From an uncultured Collinsella sp. (GTDB lineage: Bacteria; Actinomycetota; Coriobacteriia; Coriobacteriales; Coriobacteriaceae): DNA of 17,341 nt. The stretch is from assembly GCA_900550415.1 (NCBI GenBank), contig URSO01000049.1, positions 1-17,341 on the forward strand, in the 5' to 3' direction. Both the position numbers and the translations under genes were made by a program. Below the pieces are notes generated by a model that was given only the letters and a program-made list of their open reading frames with translations, was not told where the DNA came from and ran no database searches. Positions 13,998 through 17,341 of this stretch are shown here, one piece after another (the first letter of the stretch is position 1; each line of letters begins with the position of its first letter).

Positions 13998-15212
13998 ATG
14001 TCACAAGTTTCTAACACCTCGTTTACAACGACGGTCTCATCAAACGCCATGGCCGTGGTGGACTATCTGTCCAAAAGCATGATGTCGGCGCTGCCGTTTA
14101 TTGTCTGCGCGGCGTTGTTCCGTACCGTCGCCGTCATTATGGGCGAAGGCATGCTGGGCCTGTGGTCTGCCGATTCCGAAATCTATCGCCTGTTCTACAG
14201 TTGGCTCTATAACGCCGGCTACTACTTTTTGCCCATTTATCTTGGTTGGGCGGCTGCCCGCCAGCTCGGTTGCTCGGAGCAGCTGGGCATGATGCTGGGC
14301 GGCGTATTGATTGCGCCCGATCTGCTTAAGCTCGTCGATGCCGCATCGACGACGGGGGCATCGATGACTTCCGTGTATGGCCTGCTTCCCGCGCCGGTCA
14401 ACGATTACACGACAACTGTTATCCCGGTTCTCATCTCGGTGCCCGTGCTATGGCGAGTGGAGTGTTTCTTTCGGCGCGTTATCCCTCAGGCCGTGGCGTT
14501 TTCGTTTGTTCCGTTTGCGACCATGCTTGTCATGGTTCCGGTTTCGCTGTGTATTACGGCGCCGGCGGGCAGCTATCTGGGCATGCTGTTGGGCCAGCTT
14601 ATGTTTATGCTTGGCAATTCCGGTGGCATCGTGTCGCTGCTCACGCTCATGGGGCTTGCCGCGGGCTGGGAGTTTCTTAAGATCGCGGGCGTCAGCAACG
14701 TTGTCCTATCGCTCGCCTATGCGCAGTTTATGAGTGTGGGAACGGATTTGTGCATCCTGATCGCCGCGACGATGGCAACGTTCGCCGTTTGGGGCATGCC
14801 CTTTGGCGCGTCGCTCCGCGTTGCGGATAAGGACGAGAAGGCGCTCATGCTGGGCTATTCAATCTCGGGCGTTCTTGGCGGCGTAAGCGAGCCGGCGCTG
14901 TACGGTTGCGGCTTCAAATATGGCAGGTGCCTGACGTGCATGGCCATCGGCGGCGCCGTCGGAGGCCTTGTTGCGGCCGTGGGCCACGTTACGGCCTATA
15001 CCATCGGCATGACGAATGTCCTCATGGTCATTGGCTTTGCCACGGGTGGCATCTCGAACCTGCTGTGGTGCTGCGCTGCCGGCGGTGTGGCATTTGCGGT
15101 GTCTGCGGCGCTGAGCTACTGCTTTGGCGTGGTGCCGGCGAAGGGGCAGGCGGCAGAAGACGGAGCCGATTCACCCGAAACCTCGAAGAGCGTGGCCGAA
15201 GTAAGCGCGTAA
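13998..15212 (+). CDS. Stand-alone PTS EIIC-like permease (glucose/beta-glucoside type)
   Basis: The 404-residue membrane protein resembles the IIC channel domain of phosphotransferase sugar transporters. Hallmarks are LPIYLGWAAARQLG (78-91), NDYTTTVIPVLISV (135-148) and the IIC signature GVSEPALYG (295-303). Roughly ten hydrophobic segments lie between about 28 and 380, followed by a polar Glu/Ser-rich tail. There is no IIB (phosphorylated Cys) or IIA domain in the protein or next to it, so it must borrow partners or work without them. The substrate cannot be named. ATG 13998 was chosen because GGGAAAGG (13984-13991) lies six bases upstream. ATG 13974 is in frame but sits inside a hairpin. 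It may be transcribed from the fab operon, since no terminator separates them. Confidence 0.8.
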   Translation: MSQVSNTSFTTTVSSNAMAVVDYLSKSMMSALPFIVCAALFRTVAVIMGEGMLGLWSADSEIYRLFYSWLYNAGYYFLPIYLGWAAARQLGCSEQLGMMLGGVLIAPDLLKLVDAASTTGASMTSVYGLLPAPVNDYTTTVIPVLISVPVLWRVECFFRRVIPQAVAFSFVPFATMLVMVPVSLCITAPAGSYLGMLLGQLMFMLGNSGGIVSLLTLMGLAAGWEFLKIAGVSNVVLSLAYAQFMSVGTDLCILIAATMATFAVWGMPFGASLRVADKDEKALMLGYSISGVLGGVSEPALYGCGFKYGRCLTCMAIGGAVGGLVAAVGHVTAYTIGMTNVLMVIGFATGGISNLLWCCAAGGVAFAVSAALSYCFGVVPAKGQAAEDGADSPETSKSVAEVSA

Positions 15213-15250
15213 ACCTGTGCGACACAAGGATGATTCCTCTGCCACATTCC

Positions 15251-15284
15251 AAGGCCGTGGTCCGTGTGGGCTGCGGCCTTTTTG
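15251..15284 (+). terminator. Rho-independent terminator after the EIIC gene
   Basis: AAGGCCG (15251-15257) pairs with CGGCCTT (15274-15280), and a run of five T's (15279-15283) follows. The 16-base loop can form a few inner pairs. It lies 38 bases after the EIIC stop codon and likely ends the long fab-acc-EIIC transcript. Confidence 0.75.
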
Positions 15285-15310
15285 TATCTGGAGGACAAAG
15301 TGGCTACACT
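15282..15310 (+). promoter_or_regulatory. Candidate promoter of the cation-efflux gene
   Basis: TTGTAT (15282-15287) and TACACT (15305-15310) are separated by 17 bases. A TACAAT overlaps at 15310-15315 as an alternative -10. The -35 shares bases with the T-run of the preceding terminator. It would give a leader of roughly 45 bases. Neither box is close to consensus. Confidence 0.4.
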
Positions 15311-15362
15311 ACAATCCGTTTGAGCAATAGATATATAGGTAGTACCGTGGGGGCGGATATAG

Positions 15363-16517
15363 ATGGTCGAGTGGATTGTTAAGCGTGCGCAGGGCGACCG
15401 TGCGCGCGTGGGAACGTTGACGGGCATGGTGTGTATTCTCGCCAATGTGGCACTATGCGCTGCGAAGGGTGCAATTGGCGTGCTGTCGGGTTCGGTTTCG
15501 ATCGTGGCAGACGCCATGAACAACCTGTCCGACGCCAGCTCAAACATTGTGAGCGTGCTTGGCTTTAAGCTAGCGAGCAAGCCGGCGGACCCTGAGCATC
15601 CCTACGGCCACGGTCGCTACGAGTATCTCTCGGGATTGGTCGTGGCGGCGCTCGTGCTGCTTATTGGCGTTGAGCTGGTGAAGTCGTCGGTGGAGCGAAT
15701 TATCAACCCGGAGCCTGTCGAGTTTTCGCTTTCCCTCGTGGCGGTTCTGGTGCTGTCAATGGTCGTAAAGCTGTGGATGGCGGCCCTCAACCAAAAGCTC
15801 GGCGATCGCATTGAGTCCGAGACGCTGCATGCGACCGCTCAGGACTCAAAGAACGATGTCCTAGCCACGGGCGCCGTGTTAGCGTGCGCAATTGTTTCGC
15901 AGGTGACGCACATCAATCTTGACGCGTGGGTCGGCCTTGCCGTTGGCGCCTATATTGGCTGGAGTGGCTTTGAGCTTATTCAAGATACAGTGAGCCCGCT
16001 TTTGGGCCAGGTACCCGATCCCAAGTTGGTCAAGCACATCCGAGACAAGATCATGAGCTACCCCGGCATTTTGGGCGTTCATGACCTAATGGTTCACGAC
16101 TATGGCCCGGGCAGGAAGTTCGCAAGCGCTCACGCCGAGATGTCAGCCGAGGCCAGCCCGCTGGAAAGTCACGACACGCTCGATAACATCGAGCAGTCGT
16201 TTAGGGTCGAAGACGGCATGATCGTCACGCTCCATTACGACCCCATCGTGACCGACGACCCCAAGGTGGCGAGCATGCGTTTGTGCATTAACGCTATGGC
16301 TCAACAGATCGATAGCCGCCTTTCAATTCACGATCTGCGCTGTGTGCCGGGCCCTACGCACACCAACGTGATCTTTGACTGCGTACGTCCCTCGGATTTG
16401 GCGATGAGCGCCGAGGACCTAAAGCACGCGCTGGCACAACGGGTCGAATCGGAATATCCCAAGTCGGTCGCAAAGATTACGATCGACGAAGACTACGTAG
16501 GCCATACCCACGAGTAG
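15363..16517 (+). CDS. Cation diffusion facilitator transporter, possibly Mn(II) efflux
   Basis: CDF proteins are membrane antiporters that export divalent metals. The 384-residue product has about six hydrophobic segments in the first 205 residues and a long cytoplasmic C-terminal region. Metal-site residues by motif are Asn53 and Asp57 (DAMNNLSDASSN) and Asp161 and Asp165 (QDSKND). After a three-residue offset this aligns with D45, D49, H153 and D157 of Escherichia coli YiiP. The N-D-D-D pattern and the length resemble MntE-type manganese exporters, whereas zinc exporters carry His in the second pair. The HPYGHGRYEYL loop (79-89) is typical. The C-terminus has extra sequence with SIHDLRCVPG and HTNVIF. 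The ATG has only a G-rich upstream stretch as ribosome binding site. Substrate is inferred, not shown. Confidence 0.85.
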   Translation: MVEWIVKRAQGDRARVGTLTGMVCILANVALCAAKGAIGVLSGSVSIVADAMNNLSDASSNIVSVLGFKLASKPADPEHPYGHGRYEYLSGLVVAALVLLIGVELVKSSVERIINPEPVEFSLSLVAVLVLSMVVKLWMAALNQKLGDRIESETLHATAQDSKNDVLATGAVLACAIVSQVTHINLDAWVGLAVGAYIGWSGFELIQDTVSPLLGQVPDPKLVKHIRDKIMSYPGILGVHDLMVHDYGPGRKFASAHAEMSAEASPLESHDTLDNIEQSFRVEDGMIVTLHYDPIVTDDPKVASMRLCINAMAQQIDSRLSIHDLRCVPGPTHTNVIFDCVRPSDLAMSAEDLKHALAQRVESEYPKSVAKITIDEDYVGHTHE

Positions 16518-16556
16518 GGTTGTGCCGATAAAGCAAGTTATGCAGAAGGGGAGAGC

Positions 16557-17177
16557 ATGAAGCGCCTATACCTACTCCGCCACGGCCAGACGGAATTCAA
16601 CGTCAAAAAGCTGGTCCAGGGTCGCTGCGATTCTCCGCTCACCGATCTGGGCCGCCAGCAGGCACGGGCGGCAGCCGCATGGCTCAAGGCCCACGGCGTC
16701 GTTCCCGACAAAGTGGTCTCATCACCCTTAGGCCGAGCCATGAACACAGCTCAGCTCGTCGCATGCGAGCTCCTCGGTCCGGACGCAGCGGTCGAGCCCT
16801 GCGAAGGTATCATCGAGCGCAGCTACGGCACCTTCGAAGAAGGCCCGCATGACGCCCTGACCACCGACGTCTGGGACCCCGGCGAGGACCTGATTCCATT
16901 TGGCGGAGAAGGAAGCCATGCCCTGCAGGAGCGCATGGTAGGCACTCTCACCAATCTCATAGGCGCCGAGGGCATCGAAACCCTCCTAGCAGTAAGCCAC
17001 GGCAGCGCCAGCCGCCAATTCATCAAGGCTGCAGCCCCAGAGGGCTTCGAGCTCCCAACAAAACTCCCCAACTGCGCCATCATGATCTTCGAGTTTGACG
17101 ATGCGCGAGAAGAGGGCGATACGCTCCAATGCAAGTTCACCTTGCAGCAAATTGTGGATCCCCAGCAAAGTCATTAG
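16557..17177 (+). CDS. Histidine phosphatase superfamily protein (phosphoglycerate-mutase-like)
   Basis: The 206-residue product begins with the LRHGQTEFN motif (7-15), whose His9 would be the phosphorylated nucleophile. Other superfamily signs are SSPLGRAMNTAQ (55-66), the acid-bearing IIERSYGTFEEG (85-96) and the second catalytic His in AVSHGSASRQF (near 144-154). Members include cofactor-dependent phosphoglycerate mutases, alpha-ribazole phosphatases and broad phosphatases. At about 206 residues it is shorter than the glycolytic mutase (about 250), so a phosphatase role is more likely. The substrate is unknown. The ATG follows AGAAGGGGAG (16544-16553). It lies 39 bases after the CDF gene and may share its transcript. 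It uses more A-ending codons (CTA, TCA, ACA, CCA) than the fab genes. Confidence 0.85.
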   Translation: MKRLYLLRHGQTEFNVKKLVQGRCDSPLTDLGRQQARAAAAWLKAHGVVPDKVVSSPLGRAMNTAQLVACELLGPDAAVEPCEGIIERSYGTFEEGPHDALTTDVWDPGEDLIPFGGEGSHALQERMVGTLTNLIGAEGIETLLAVSHGSASRQFIKAAAPEGFELPTKLPNCAIMIFEFDDAREEGDTLQCKFTLQQIVDPQQSH

Positions 17178-17271
17178 CCTGAGCGAGCAAGGTTTAGCAG
17201 ACATCAACGTGGCGTTCCCAGTGTGCGGCGGAGGGGGCGGGCCTGAGACATATTAAGGTTGTCGCGAGTTC

Positions 17272-17333
17272 CGCACGAACAGGAGAGCACTTAATGTGCT
17301 CTCCGTCGTGAGCAGGACTGTAGAGCAGCAACC
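17272..17333. repeat. Dispersed 62-nt hairpin element, copy 2
   Basis: This is the second copy of the element at 1-62, in the same orientation, differing at eight positions. The 9-bp stem is 17282-17290 with 17296-17304 and the TTAAT loop is identical. It lies 94 bases after the histidine phosphatase gene. The 94 bases between hold no terminator, promoter or gene that I can support. The sequence diverges from copy 1 after about 17333, just before the window ends. Confidence 0.75.
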
Positions 17334-17341
17334 ATAATATG

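Overview
The window looks like a chromosomal segment of a high-GC Gram-positive bacterium. The best guess is class Coriobacteriia, probably Collinsella or a close relative. This rests on the GC-rich coding bias, strong Shine-Dalgarno sites, TTG starts on ribosomal genes and the gene content. No marker gene here fixes the genus, so the assignment is inference.

Region 1 (1-3776) is the str ribosomal operon: rpsL (S12), rpsG (S7), fusA (EF-G) and rpsJ (S10). It is read rightward from a good sigma-70-type promoter at 178-206 and ends at a very strong rho-independent terminator. tuf is absent, and rpsJ is detached from the S10 cluster it normally heads. Upstream of the promoter are a 62-nt hairpin element, which recurs at the other end of the window, and a second hairpin.

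Region 2 (3830-13957) is a nearly complete type II fatty-acid synthesis locus. A leftward birA (biotin-protein ligase without a DNA-binding domain) is divergent from fabH-acpP-fabK-fabD-fabG-fabF-accB-fabZ-accC-accDA. AccB, AccC and the fused AccD-AccA protein make malonyl-CoA, and BirA biotinylates AccB. FabD moves malonyl to ACP, FabH starts chains, and FabF, FabG, FabZ and FabK run the elongation cycle. The order matches the streptococcal fab/acc cluster as I know it, except that accD and accA are fused and the regulator and isomerase genes (fabT, fabM) are absent. Two near-identical 16-bp palindromic sites flank the likely fab promoter and look like operators for a regulator encoded elsewhere.

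Region 3 (13998-17177) holds a PTS EIIC permease domain protein without IIA or IIB, preceded by an intercistronic hairpin and followed by a terminator. After it come a cation diffusion facilitator with an N-D-D-D metal-site pattern suggestive of manganese, and a histidine-phosphatase-superfamily protein. The window ends in the second copy of the 62-nt hairpin element.

The most unusual items are the two hairpin-element copies with a compensatory base-pair change, the twin fab operator, the AccD-AccA fusion inside a Firmicute-like FAS II operon, and a natural Arg88 in S12. I found no CRISPR array, transposase, integrase, tRNA or rRNA.
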